NCBI GenBank assembly: GCA_030146915.1 | Contig: JASLAT010000025.1 | Location: 1 to 28,591, forward strand | DNA length: 28,591 nucleotides | Origin: Tissierellales bacterium | Lineage (GTDB): Bacteria > Bacillota > Clostridia > Tissierellales > Tissierellaceae | Direction of reading: 5' to 3' | Shown: positions 1 through 7,844 of the stretch, one piece after another | How positions within the stretch are numbered: position 1 is the first letter of the stretch | Layout: the number at the start of each line of letters is the position of its first letter | The notes under the pieces: generated by a model | Databases searched by the model: none | Seen by the model: only the letters and a program-made list of their open reading frames with translations | What the model was told of the DNA's origin: nothing | Translations under genes and position numbers: made by a program

Positions 1-222
1 TCCTGTATATACTATAAGGGCAACAACAGTCATTATAGATGCTACATCTATATTTATAAAAGAAAATAAATAATAAACTACATATATTAATCCCCCTAGT
101 GTTATTCCAACTAAAGGGAAAAACATAGTAGCCTTACTAAGATTTTCATCATTAAAATCAATCATTATATTAATTGGTAATCTCGTTAAAAACTGATAGG
201 CTAATATTAAACTTTTTATCAT
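1..222 (-). CDS. cobS: Adenosylcobinamide-GDP ribazoletransferase, N-terminal part
   Basis: This is a partial gene; 74 codons are visible and it runs off the left edge. CobS is a membrane protein that joins adenosylcobinamide-GDP to alpha-ribazole (or its phosphate), the last assembly step of cobalamin. The N-terminus MIKSLILAYQFLTRLPI, followed by a hydrophobic stretch containing FFPLVG, is the typical CobS start, in which FLTRLP and FFP-hG motifs are conserved. The ATG overlaps the cobU stop as ATGA, so the two are probably translationally coupled. It lies third in a cobT-cobU-cobS operon. Its C-terminal metal-binding and catalytic regions cannot be seen here. Confidence 0.88.
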   Translation of the reverse strand, partial: MIKSLILAYQFLTRLPINIMIDFNDENLSKATMFFPLVGITLGGLIYVVYYLFSFINIDVASIMTVVALIVYTG

Positions 223-755
223 TTTAACCTCACCGGAAGGCCTGATGCTACTAAATAAGCCGAGTCTGATATATGAGCCAGCCTTTGATTTACCCTTCCC
301 TGTATGTCCCTAAAAACTCTTGATATATGATGCTCTGGAACTATAGAGGAACCTACTTCATTGGTAACTAAAATTAAATTATAATTATTTTTTCTAATCT
401 CCCAAACAAGATCTTTTAATTCATTAAATATAATATCTTCAACTCTTTTTTCCATATCGCCATCTATTCTTTCTAATTCCTTAGTCTCTTCAAACATAAT
501 ATTAGAGGTCATTACAGTAACACAATCTAGAAGATAATTTGTCTCTTCCCCAATAGCATCCTTTAAATTTCTATAAGCTTCAAATGTTCTCCATACTGAA
601 GGTCTAGACTCCTTATGAAGTTTAACTCTATTTTCCATTTCACTATCATTTACCTGAGAAGTTGCTATATATACTACATCATCCTGATTTGAGTATAGAC
701 TCTCTGCAAAACCACTTTTTCCAGATCTTGCTCCGCCTGTAACTAAAGTTATCAT
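219..755 (-). CDS. cobU: Adenosylcobinamide kinase / adenosylcobinamide-phosphate guanylyltransferase
   Basis: This bifunctional enzyme phosphorylates adenosylcobinamide and then transfers GMP from GTP to it, giving adenosylcobinamide-GDP, the substrate of CobS. The protein has 178 residues, the usual CobU length. The N-terminal P-loop GGARSGKS is at residues 7-14. The guanylylation signature follows, with His47 in the context KLHKESRPSVW, then R and E positions typical of the family. The acceptor-site signature TNEVGSSIVP is near residue 130. An AGAGGTGG ribosome site precedes the ATG by four bases. It begins 11 bases after cobT ends and overlaps cobS by four bases, so the three form one operon. 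Confidence 0.95.
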   Translation of the reverse strand: MITLVTGGARSGKSGFAESLYSNQDDVVYIATSQVNDSEMENRVKLHKESRPSVWRTFEAYRNLKDAIGEETNYLLDCVTVMTSNIMFEETKELERIDGDMEKRVEDIIFNELKDLVWEIRKNNYNLILVTNEVGSSIVPEHHISRVFRDIQGRVNQRLAHISDSAYLVASGLPVRLK

Positions 756-766
756 ACTACCACCTC

Positions 767-1840
767 TTATTTTCTTATATCTACTAAAATTGACGAATGC
801 ATATTTAATTCTTCAAATGTCCCCATGTTTTTTAAGGTATAAAAGGCTAAATCTAAAATTTTAAAAGTTATTGGACAACCTGTTCCCTCACCTAATCTCA
901 TAGATAAATTTAAAATTGGTTCAAGTCCTAAACTCTCTGATAAAAGTTTAGCTCCAGGTTCCTTAGATAAATGTGATGGAATCAAATAATCCTCTATATC
1001 CTTATTAAATTCTAAAGCAGCTAGGGCAGAAACAGATGAGATAAATCCATCTACTACAATAGGTTTTCTATTTTTAGCAGCTGATATATAAAGCCCTATC
1101 ATACCTGCTATATCAAAGCCACCCAATTTAGAAACTACATCTAAAATATCATTTTTATCAACCTTATTTATTTCAATACCTTCTAATATAACTCTCTTTT
1201 TATTTTCATAATCTTCATCAGTAAGACCTGCACCCTTACCACAAGTAAGGTTTATATCAAGACCTGTTAAAACAGTTAAAATAGCTGTACTAGTTGATGT
1301 ATTACCTATACCTAATTCACCAGTTCCTAATATATCATAGCCCTTATCCCTATAAAGGTAATCGCCAACTTCTATACCAGCCTCTATAGCGCTAATACAT
1401 TCTTCTCTTGTCATAGCAGGACCTAGCTTGAAGTTTTTACTTCCATAGGCAACCTTTTTATTAATTAAATTAGGATGATCTATATCAGTTAAAAGACCCA
1501 TGTCTACTGGATAAAGGTCTGCACCAACATAATCACTCATTACTGCTACAGCCGTAGTACCATTTAAACTAGATCTGGTTAAAATTTCTGTAAAAGTTTG
1601 TGGACATGCAGAAACTCCTTCGTCTACTATACCATTATCTGCACACATAACTACCAGGGCTTTCTTATCTAAATTATTATGTACTTTCCCTGTCATAGCC
1701 GAAACCTTAGTTGATAAATCCTCTAACTGACCTAGACCACCAATTACCTTAAATAGTCCATCCCAAGCCTCTTTAGTCTCCTTCATGACATCCTTATTTG
1801 AAGGTTTTATACTTTTTAAACTTGCCTCTAGTAACTTCAT
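767..1840 (-). CDS. cobT: Nicotinate-nucleotide--dimethylbenzimidazole phosphoribosyltransferase
   Basis: CobT converts nicotinate mononucleotide and a benzimidazole base to alpha-ribazole phosphate, which supplies the lower ligand of cobalamin. The protein has 357 residues from the chosen start, matching the family. Visible signatures are ADNGIVDEGVSACP near residue 68, GTGELGIGNTSTSTA near 172 (with the conserved Glu), and SHLSKEPGAK near 289, whose Glu294 corresponds to the catalytic base. An in-frame GTG at 1846 lies inside the GGGGAG ribosome site, so the ATG at 1840, five bases after that site, is preferred. It is the first gene of cobT-cobU-cobS. No cobalamin riboswitch is visible upstream. 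Confidence 0.95.
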   Translation of the reverse strand: MKLLEASLKSIKPSNKDVMKETKEAWDGLFKVIGGLGQLEDLSTKVSAMTGKVHNNLDKKALVVMCADNGIVDEGVSACPQTFTEILTRSSLNGTTAVAVMSDYVGADLYPVDMGLLTDIDHPNLINKKVAYGSKNFKLGPAMTREECISAIEAGIEVGDYLYRDKGYDILGTGELGIGNTSTSTAILTVLTGLDINLTCGKGAGLTDEDYENKKRVILEGIEINKVDKNDILDVVSKLGGFDIAGMIGLYISAAKNRKPIVVDGFISSVSALAALEFNKDIEDYLIPSHLSKEPGAKLLSESLGLEPILNLSMRLGEGTGCPITFKILDLAFYTLKNMGTFEELNMHSSILVDIRK

Positions 1841-1874
1841 ATACACTCCCCTTTTCTTTTTTTACTCCAAGTCT

Positions 1875-1903
1875 ATAATATCACATTGGACTTTTTATTT
1901 TAA
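1875..1903 (-). promoter_or_regulatory. Candidate sigma-A promoter of the cobTUS operon
   Basis: On the minus strand, TATTAT (1875-1880) is preceded at 17 bases by TTAAAA (1898-1903). The -35 match is weak. The element is the only promoter-like sequence between the tadA terminator and cobT. It lies within an imperfect inverted repeat with GGACT/AGTCC ends (1888-1919), which could be an operator but may be chance in AT-rich DNA. Confidence 0.35.
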
Positions 1904-1960
1904 TAAAAAATCTAGTCCTATTTTGTTATTAATAAAATTATATAAGGTAATTTTATATTA

Positions 1961-1994
1961 TTTAATAAAAAGATTGGCCTAACAGCCAATCTTT
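1961..1994 (-). terminator. Rho-independent terminator after tadA
   Basis: Ten-base arms, 1969-1978 and 1985-1994 (AAAGATTGGC and its complement), enclose a six-base loop. They are followed on the minus strand by TTTTATTAAAT. A second perfect inverted repeat at 2001-2024, with ATAACTTTCA arms, lies between this hairpin and the tadA stop. Confidence 0.8.
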
Positions 1995-2030
1995 CTATTT
2001 ATAACTTTCATATCTGAAAGTTATATTAAC

Positions 2031-2501
2031 TTAAAATTTCTTATTCCTTCTTAGTTCTTCAAAAAATCCACTAAGTAATTTAGCCGACCTATCAGCTAAA
2101 ATGCCTGACTTTACCTCTGCCTTATGATTAAACTCATCTCTATCTAGTAGGTTCATAACAGTCCCACAGCAACCTCTTTTCGGATCACTAGCTGCATAGA
2201 TAAGTCTATCTATTCTAGAATTTACAATAGCACCTGCACACATACTACAAGGCTCTAAAGTAACGTATAAACTCGCTCCTGAAAGCCTCCAACTATCTAA
2301 TTTTTTACTAGCCTCTTTTATAACTAGTATCTCTGCATGGGCTAAAGGATCTTTTGAAGACTCTCTTTTATTATGATTTCTTGCTATTATTTTACCATTA
2401 TAAACTAACACAGCCCCCACTGGAACCTCCCCTAACTTGTAAGCTAGGCAGGCTTCCTTATAGGCCTCTTCCATGTAATATAAATCCATTTTATCCTTCA
2501 T
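2031..2501 (-). CDS. tadA: tRNA-specific adenosine(34) deaminase
   Basis: TadA deaminates A34 to inosine in tRNA-Arg(ACG), which is essential for reading CGN codons. From the chosen ATG the protein has 156 residues. It has the zinc and catalytic signatures of the cytidine deaminase fold: HAE (His55, Glu57) and PCSMC (Cys85, Cys88), and a typical RIDRLIYAASDPKRG segment after them. An upstream in-frame TTG at 2519 would overlap the GAGGAG ribosome site; the ATG at 2501 has ideal spacing and is chosen. The gene begins only 16 bases downstream of the terminator-like palindrome that follows tRNA-Arg(CCU), with no space for its own promoter. It is probably expressed by readthrough from the tRNA promoter. 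Confidence 0.93.
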   Translation of the reverse strand: MKDKMDLYYMEEAYKEACLAYKLGEVPVGAVLVYNGKIIARNHNKRESSKDPLAHAEILVIKEASKKLDSWRLSGASLYVTLEPCSMCAGAIVNSRIDRLIYAASDPKRGCCGTVMNLLDRDEFNHKAEVKSGILADRSAKLLSGFFEELRRNKKF

Positions 2502-2516
2502 TTTTATCTCCTCATA

Positions 2517-2545
2517 CAAAAAAAGTCTAGGACATGTCCTAGACT
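2517..2545 (-). terminator. Terminator or attenuator between tRNA-Arg and tadA
   Basis: A perfect 22-base palindrome (2524-2545, centred on CATG) is followed on the minus strand by seven T residues. This has the form of a strong intrinsic terminator for the tRNA gene. The tadA ribosome site follows directly after the T tract. Confidence 0.85.
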
Positions 2546-2547
2546 AC

Positions 2548-2624
<77 letters not shown>

Positions 2625-2637
2625 CTATATCAATATA

Positions 2638-2666
2638 ATGATATATCTTTCAATAAAGTTTGTCAA
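2638..2666 (-). promoter_or_regulatory. Sigma-A promoter of tRNA-Arg (and probably tadA)
   Basis: On the minus strand a perfect TTGACA (2661-2666) is followed after exactly 17 bases by TATCAT (2638-2643), 13 bases before the tRNA 5' end. It lies just after the dacF stop codon. It is the nearest promoter for tadA. Confidence 0.8.
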
Positions 2667-2670
2667 GAGT

Positions 2671-3828
2671 CTAGAATATTTTATCTAAGGAGGACTTAAG
2701 CTTTCTAAATCCTCTTCTTATGAACCCTGCTCTTTTTATTTTTTTAGCTGCCAAGGCATCTGTACTAAATATTAATTTATCTCCCTCATAAACTTTATAT
2801 TCTCCCAGTTTTTCTCCCTTTTTTATAGGGAAGTTAATCTCTCTTCTAACCTCTATAAAAACATCTAATTTTTCACGCTTATCTATAACTGCAGTAAATT
2901 TCTCTTTTGGAATAACCTGCGCCCTTTGGACTTTAGCATCCTCTATAAAGGCAATATTTTTTTCTTCACCCAATATTTCCTTCTTTATATAATTTTCACT
3001 AACATCTGTCATTATCTCTCTTGAGACTCTGTTTCTCTCCGACTCGGACTTAGCTCCCATAATAATAGCTATTAGCCTCATCTCTTCACTAGTTGAAGTT
3101 TTACCAGCCTTATAGCTTGCTACTAAACTGTAGCCTGCCTTATTAGTAAATCCTGTTTTTAAACCATCAACTCCAGCTATATATCCTAGTAGGGGATTAG
3201 TATTTTTTATCTCCTTTATTTTTCCATCAAAATCTCTAGCCATTATTGAACTAATACTTGTTCTTTTTAGAAGATCTGGATAATTTTTTATAGCATATTT
3301 TGACATTTTAGCAAGATCTTCCATAGACATTTTATTTTGATCATTCATATGTTTTGGTGGTAACCCTGTAGAGTTGTAAAATACAGATTGTTCAAGACCA
3401 ATCTCTCTTGCTTTTTTATTCATTAACTTTACAAACTCATCTTCACTACCTGCTATATGTTTGGCCATTTTATAAGTAGCATTATTAGCTGATAGTACAA
3501 GAGATAAATTAATTAGTTCATCAAGAGTAAACTCTTCACCTTCTTCAATTAAAACTCCAGAACCACCTATAGATAAAGAGTCCTTATCCATTATAATCTT
3601 TTCATTTAAATTTTTACCACTATCCATAACAACCATATAAGTCATTAGTTTAGTTATACTAGCTATTTCAACCACTTGTTCAGCATCATAGCTATCAACT
3701 ATCTGGTCTGTATCATAATCTATCAGTAAATAAGATCTTAAATCTGAATTAAAATCTACAGCACCAGCAGTTGTACTAGTTAGTAACATTATTATAACTA
3801 GTAATAATATACCTCTTCTTTTTGTCAT
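2671..3828 (-). CDS. dacF: D-alanyl-D-alanine carboxypeptidase (PBP5/DacF family)
   Basis: This secreted serine peptidase trims the terminal D-Ala from peptidoglycan stem pentapeptides. The protein has 385 residues. A signal peptide occupies residues 1 to about 23, with basic KRR followed by a hydrophobic core. The peptidase S11 motifs are all present: SITK with nucleophile Ser57 and Lys60, SAN at 113-115, and KTG at 224-226. A beta-rich PBP5 C-terminal domain follows, ending in a basic amphipathic helix that probably binds the membrane. An AAGGAGG ribosome site precedes the ATG. It lies 57 bases downstream of the helicase fusion gene. A candidate promoter in that gap (TTGAAA at 3879-3884, TATTAT at 3858-3863) has a short 15-base spacer, so cotranscription is also possible. 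The dacF name is by family; other S11 paralogs are possible. Confidence 0.92.
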   Translation of the reverse strand: MTKRRGILLLVIIMLLTSTTAGAVDFNSDLRSYLLIDYDTDQIVDSYDAEQVVEIASITKLMTYMVVMDSGKNLNEKIIMDKDSLSIGGSGVLIEEGEEFTLDELINLSLVLSANNATYKMAKHIAGSEDEFVKLMNKKAREIGLEQSVFYNSTGLPPKHMNDQNKMSMEDLAKMSKYAIKNYPDLLKRTSISSIMARDFDGKIKEIKNTNPLLGYIAGVDGLKTGFTNKAGYSLVASYKAGKTSTSEEMRLIAIIMGAKSESERNRVSREIMTDVSENYIKKEILGEEKNIAFIEDAKVQRAQVIPKEKFTAVIDKREKLDVFIEVRREINFPIKKGEKLGEYKVYEGDKLIFSTDALAAKKIKRAGFIRRGFRKLKSSLDKIF

Positions 3829-3885
3829 AATATCCTCCTTGTAGCTAATACTTATGCATAATATAAGTTATATGTCTATTTCAAG

Positions 3886-6231
3886 CTAAAACTTTATAAT
3901 ATCTACTAATACTCCATCTATCTCTACATGTGCTGAACTATAAATCATAGGTTCGTATTCCTTATTTTCAGGAGTTAAAATAATCATATCTCCAGCTTGG
4001 TCAAAACTTTTAAGGCTGGCTTCATCATTTACTCTAGCTACAACAATGTCTCCTCTTTCAGCTGTGTTTTGCGACTTTATAACCGCTAAATCACCAACAT
4101 CTATACCGGCATCTATCATGCTATCTCCTGTAACCTTTAGAGCAAATAGTGTATCATTTTTATGATTTTTAAGACTCTTATAATCAACATACTCACTAAA
4201 GTTTTCCTCAGCTAATTTTAGTGGACCTGCAGCTACATCTCCGATTACTGGTAATTTATAAGTAAAAGTTTCCTCATTTTCTAAAGTTTTTTCAGAAATA
4301 TCATTAAATCGTATTAACTTTCTATTTTTTACTTTGTATACATCTAAATCCTCTATTTCCTTACCTAGATTATCAATTATTTCCATATGCCTACCATCAG
4401 TTACTAAACCTAACTTAACATCTGATAAATTCATATATCTTAATAATTGTTTTTTTGCCTCTTCTAGGTCATAGCCTTCTTGTTTAGTTTCTATAAAGAC
4501 TTTAGGGTTGCCAGAATCATCCTTTATTACAATATCAACATAAAACTGTTTAAAATCATCCACCAATTCATATTCTATATCTAAGTTACTTAAAGGATAA
4601 TTATAAGTCTCCATAAGCTCATTTAGTAGCCACTGTCTTACTTTTTCTTCTTTAGAGTAGTGACTATCTAATTTGTATTTAAATACGTAATCATCTATAT
4701 AAATCTCCCTAAATGGTCTAAATTTTTTAGATCTTTCTAGTGATAGATGTTCAAAATCTATATCATGAATAAAATCAGATTTTTGATAAAAACTAGATAA
4801 ATAAAGTAAATGCTTTGCTCTTGTCATACCTACATACATTAACTTTCTCTCATCAGATCTGTATATATCTTCATCTATACCATTTCTAAAATAATCATTA
4901 GGTATTACTCCCTGATTTATATCTGCTATAAAGACTACGTCAAACTCTAAGCCTTTTATGGAATGTAGAGTAGTTAATTTTACTGAGCCAGTTAGAAAAG
5001 CTTTTCCATCTGCTAGTATCTGATTATTTATATTTCTTTGTTTCAAATACTCACTATACTTTTTAGCATTTATAGTAGTTCTATATACTATAGCTATATT
5101 TTCAGCCCTATATTCCTTTAATAAAAGCTCTATCTCATCAGCTATGTATTCAATCTGCTCACTATCACTTCTAAAGTGTTTATATATTGGTTTTTCACCT
5201 TGTCTATCATAATATTTTGGTTCTACATAGTCTATGTTTGAAGTTATATATTCATCCTCAGCTACTAAACTATAGGCTGCCTTAGATATTTGAGTTGTTG
5301 TTCTATAATTTTTATTTAAGGTCCTCATCCTACCAGTCATATCTAATCCTATACTAGTATAAGACCTACCTCTACCTAGCCAGGAGTTTGTATATATACT
5401 TTGAGTATTATCTATAGCAAAGTTTATACTTGAATAATTCTTATTTTTATAAAGGCCTAGTAAAAATTCTAATTGAACCTTACTTAAATCCTGTGCTTCA
5501 TCTATTAAAATATGAGTATAGTAACCTTCTTCACGGCTTTTTTCTAACTCTTTTAAGGCTAAAAGATTCATAGTTTCAAAGTCTATATATCCATCCTTCA
5601 TTAAAAGATCATCATACTTATCTTTCAATATATAGATAAATTCTCTCTCCATAGAGTTTTTTTGCAACCTAGAAGGTCCTTCTTCTGATGAAGATCTTCC
5701 TAACCTATCAATGGTTTGATATTCTTCAAGACTATTAATATTACAAGATTTCATCCAAGATATCTCCTCTATAAGGAATTTTCTATACTGTCTTTCTAAT
5801 AAGTTTACTCCCTTATAAGAGTTTTTAATTTTATCTATAGCTTGGTCTAAATATGTAAATGTTGCATTTCTTCTTGAAAGTATTTTTAAATTTTTTCCTG
5901 TCCTATTTAAATATTTCCTAAAGTATCTAAAGCTTAACTTATCAACATTTATTATCTCTAAGTTATTTGAGTTATGATTTTTTAGAAAGTTTAGCTCTTT
6001 TTCAAGACTTTTTGGTATACTTTTATAAATCGCTTTTATGTAAGAAACTAATGTTTTATTATAGCTAACAATTAAAACTTTGTCATTAAATTCAGGGCAA
6101 TATTTATCTAAAAGATACCTAGCCCTATATACAGAAATTGTAGTTTTACCTGAACCAGCAACACCCTTTATTGCCATAGCTCCATTAGGTTTTGAAGTTA
6201 CTATTTTGTTTTGTTCATAATTTATATTCAA
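3886..6231 (-). CDS. SF1 helicase / PD-(D/E)xK nuclease-like / LexA-type S24 peptidase fusion
   Basis: This 781-residue protein has three modules. Residues 1 to about 490 are a compact UvrD/Rep-like SF1 helicase: Walker A GVAGSGKT (23-30), DEAQD (244-248), NYRTT (308-312), a TTLHSIKGLEFD motif (420-431) and the arginine motif VGMTRAKH (467-474). Residues about 530-625 resemble the type I restriction HsdR N-terminal nuclease: Asp566, Glu581-x-Lys583 and a QxxxY motif (Gln595-Tyr599). Residues 660-781 match the LexA/UmuD S24 domain: cleavage site VAAG (cut predicted between Ala668 and Gly669), GDSM with nucleophile Ser704, and Lys741. The Ser-Lys spacing of 37 equals that of E. coli LexA. No helix-turn-helix is present. 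The start is TTG, four bases after GGGGGTGG. No LexA box or clear promoter is seen upstream. A DNA-damage-controlled helicase-nuclease for repair or defence is inferred. Confidence 0.88.
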   Translation of the reverse strand: MNINYEQNKIVTSKPNGAMAIKGVAGSGKTTISVYRARYLLDKYCPEFNDKVLIVSYNKTLVSYIKAIYKSIPKSLEKELNFLKNHNSNNLEIINVDKLSFRYFRKYLNRTGKNLKILSRRNATFTYLDQAIDKIKNSYKGVNLLERQYRKFLIEEISWMKSCNINSLEEYQTIDRLGRSSSEEGPSRLQKNSMEREFIYILKDKYDDLLMKDGYIDFETMNLLALKELEKSREEGYYTHILIDEAQDLSKVQLEFLLGLYKNKNYSSINFAIDNTQSIYTNSWLGRGRSYTSIGLDMTGRMRTLNKNYRTTTQISKAAYSLVAEDEYITSNIDYVEPKYYDRQGEKPIYKHFRSDSEQIEYIADEIELLLKEYRAENIAIVYRTTINAKKYSEYLKQRNINNQILADGKAFLTGSVKLTTLHSIKGLEFDVVFIADINQGVIPNDYFRNGIDEDIYRSDERKLMYVGMTRAKHLLYLSSFYQKSDFIHDIDFEHLSLERSKKFRPFREIYIDDYVFKYKLDSHYSKEEKVRQWLLNELMETYNYPLSNLDIEYELVDDFKQFYVDIVIKDDSGNPKVFIETKQEGYDLEEAKKQLLRYMNLSDVKLGLVTDGRHMEIIDNLGKEIEDLDVYKVKNRKLIRFNDISEKTLENEETFTYKLPVIGDVAAGPLKLAEENFSEYVDYKSLKNHKNDTLFALKVTGDSMIDAGIDVGDLAVIKSQNTAERGDIVVARVNDEASLKSFDQAGDMIILTPENKEYEPMIYSSAHVEIDGVLVDIIKF

Positions 6232-6278
6232 AATACCACCCCCTATAAATGTTATCAGTTTTTTCTAAAATTTACTAT

Positions 6279-6306
6279 AAAAAAAGAGAGTGGCCTCTCT
6301 TTTTTT
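6279..6306 (-). terminator. Terminator after serS
   Basis: GAGAG (6286-6290) pairs with CTCTC (6295-6299) around a four-base loop. Seven A residues on one side and seven T residues on the other make it usable in both directions. It separates serS from the helicase fusion gene. Confidence 0.8.
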
Positions 6307-6315
6307 ATATAAATA

Positions 6316-7593
6316 CTATTTTAGCTCAATTTTTTCTTTCCCACCCATATATGGTCTTAATACTTCTGGAATAGTTATACTACCATCTTCTTCTTGATAA
6401 TTCTCAATTAAAGCTGCAAAAGTTCTTCCTACCGCTAATCCTGAACCATTAAGAGTATGAACTATCTCAACCTTTCCTGTCTTCTCATCTCTATATCTAA
6501 CATTAGCACGTCTAGCTTGGAAGTCTTCAAAGTTACTACAGCTAGATATTTCTACATAATCATTGTAACTTGGCATCCATACTTCTATATCATATGTTTT
6601 TGCCGCTGAGAAACCTAAATCTCCTGTACTTAACATAACTACTCTATAAGGAATATCAAGAGCCTTTAATACATCTTCTGCATCACTAGTTAACTTTTCT
6701 AATTCTTCATAAGAATTATCAGGATGAGCAAATTTTACTAATTCTACTTTATCGAATTGATGATTTCTAATCATGCCCCTTGTATCTCTTCCTGCAGAAC
6801 CTGCTTCTTTCCTAAAACATGGTGAGTATGCAGTATATTTCATAGGTAGATCTGATTCTTTTAAAATTTCATCTCTATGCATATTAGTTACTGGTACTTC
6901 TGCTGTAGGTATTAAGAAATAATCCTTATCAGCTAAATGGAACATATCATGTTCAAACTTTGGAAGCTGACCTGTACCTGTCATACTCTCTCTATTTACC
7001 ATAAATGGTGTTAAAACCTCAGTATAACCATGTTTTTCAGTGTGTAAATCTAACATAAAAGAAACTAGTGCTCTTTCTAATCTTGCACCTAAACCTCTAA
7101 ACATAGTAAATCTAGCACCTGTAATTTTACTAGCTCTTTCAAAGTCTAAAATACCTAAATCTACCCCTAAATCCCAATGTGCTTTAGGTTCAAAGTCGAA
7201 CTTTTTAGCTTCTTTATACTTTCTAATTTCAACATTATCAGCATCAGATTTTCCTTCTACAACTTCAGCTTCTGGTGTATTAGGTATTCCTAGTAATATT
7301 TGTCTTATTTCTATTTCTAAATCCTTTAACTCTTCATCTAACTCTTTAACCTTATTAGATAGATCTTTTAAATCTTTAAAAATCTCTTGTGTATCTTGAC
7401 CTGTCTTTTTAAGTTCTGGTATTTGTTTAGATTTTTTATTTTGTTCTGCCTTCATAGATTCTACTTCTTTTATAATTTCTCTTCTTTTTTCATCTAATTC
7501 TAAAACCCTATCTATAGGATATTCTTCATGTCTTTTAGCTAAAGCATCTTTTACTGCTTGTGGATTTTCTCTAATTCTTCTAATATCTAACAT
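6316..7593 (-). CDS. serS: Seryl-tRNA synthetase
   Basis: This class II synthetase charges tRNA-Ser (and tRNA-Sec where present) with serine. The protein has 425 residues, the usual size. The N-terminal long antiparallel coiled coil that grips the tRNA long arm spans about residues 25-100. Catalytic motif 2 contains FRKEAGSAGRDTRG, and motif 3 contains NGSGLAVGRTFAALIENYQ near the C-terminus; the SSCSNFEDFQARR segment is family specific. A GGAGAG ribosome site precedes the ATG. The gene is preceded by a T-box leader with a serine specifier codon, so its transcription should respond to uncharged tRNA-Ser. Confidence 0.97.
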   Translation of the reverse strand: MLDIRRIRENPQAVKDALAKRHEEYPIDRVLELDEKRREIIKEVESMKAEQNKKSKQIPELKKTGQDTQEIFKDLKDLSNKVKELDEELKDLEIEIRQILLGIPNTPEAEVVEGKSDADNVEIRKYKEAKKFDFEPKAHWDLGVDLGILDFERASKITGARFTMFRGLGARLERALVSFMLDLHTEKHGYTEVLTPFMVNRESMTGTGQLPKFEHDMFHLADKDYFLIPTAEVPVTNMHRDEILKESDLPMKYTAYSPCFRKEAGSAGRDTRGMIRNHQFDKVELVKFAHPDNSYEELEKLTSDAEDVLKALDIPYRVVMLSTGDLGFSAAKTYDIEVWMPSYNDYVEISSCSNFEDFQARRANVRYRDEKTGKVEIVHTLNGSGLAVGRTFAALIENYQEEDGSITIPEVLRPYMGGKEKIELK

Positions 7594-7605
7594 ATTATCT
7601 CTCCT

Positions 7606-7807
7606 TTTTTAAATATAAAAAAACTCCCAGCCCCAATAGGGACGAGAGTTTACCCGCGTTGCCACCCTTGTTAGCCTTACGGCTCACTTAAGTATTATTT
7701 GCTCCAGGACGGATTCAATAAGAAAACCTATCAATTTTCACCAACCATTGACTCTCTTTAAGGCCTTACTTTATTTACTACTTCCCTTCTTAGCTTTCTA
7801 TTAATTT
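7606..7807 (-). promoter_or_regulatory. T-box riboswitch (serine) upstream of serS
   Basis: The minus-strand leader carries the diagnostic T-box sequence AGGGTGGCAACGCGGGT (7668-7652), which forms the antiterminator and binds the tRNA CCA end. Upstream is a long Stem I with an AGTAGTA element on its 5' side and GAA followed by TCC on its 3' side. TCC at 7713-7711 is therefore read as the specifier codon for serine. An AGAGAGT element near 7759 fits the conserved Stem I motif. The specifier assignment is by eye; the T-box itself is certain. Confidence 0.95.
7616..7651 (-). terminator. Regulated terminator of the serS T-box
   Basis: On the minus strand AAACTCTCGTCCC pairs with GGGGCTGGGAGTTT across a short loop and is followed by seven T residues (7623-7617). 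It is mutually exclusive with the T-box antiterminator. Confidence 0.9.
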
Positions 7808-7813
7808 ATAATA

Positions 7814-7841
7814 ATTATAACATAGTCCAAGTCCTTGTCAA
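7814..7841 (-). promoter_or_regulatory. Sigma-A promoter of serS
   Basis: A consensus TTGACA (7836-7841) and consensus TATAAT (7814-7819) are 16 bases apart on the minus strand. A TG one base before the -10 adds an extended element. The promoter starts four bases downstream of the dnaI gene. Confidence 0.9.
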
Positions 7842-7844
7842 GAT

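Noticed and set aside
1841..1970. Possible cobalamin riboswitch before cobT
   Set aside because: The gap is short and contains none of the conserved B12-box or core sequences; only a weak promoter and an imperfect AT-rich repeat are present.
1785..1982. Plus-strand frame across the cobT start and upstream gap
   Set aside because: It has no ribosome site, and its composition reflects AT-rich non-coding DNA; it runs into the tadA terminator.
2671..6231. Helicase fusion as an assembly artefact of two genes
   Set aside because: The frame is continuous with uniform codon use, the linker between modules is in frame without stops, and the S24 part has no start or ribosome site of its own.
6232..6330. 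LexA/SOS box upstream of the helicase-S24 gene
   Set aside because: No GAAC-N4-GTTC or CGAAC-type element was found; the gap holds the serS terminator and an AT-rich tract, so SOS transcriptional control is not supported.
7040..7399. Plus-strand reading frame opposite serS
   Set aside because: It is the antisense shadow of a highly conserved gene, without ribosome site or recognisable protein features.
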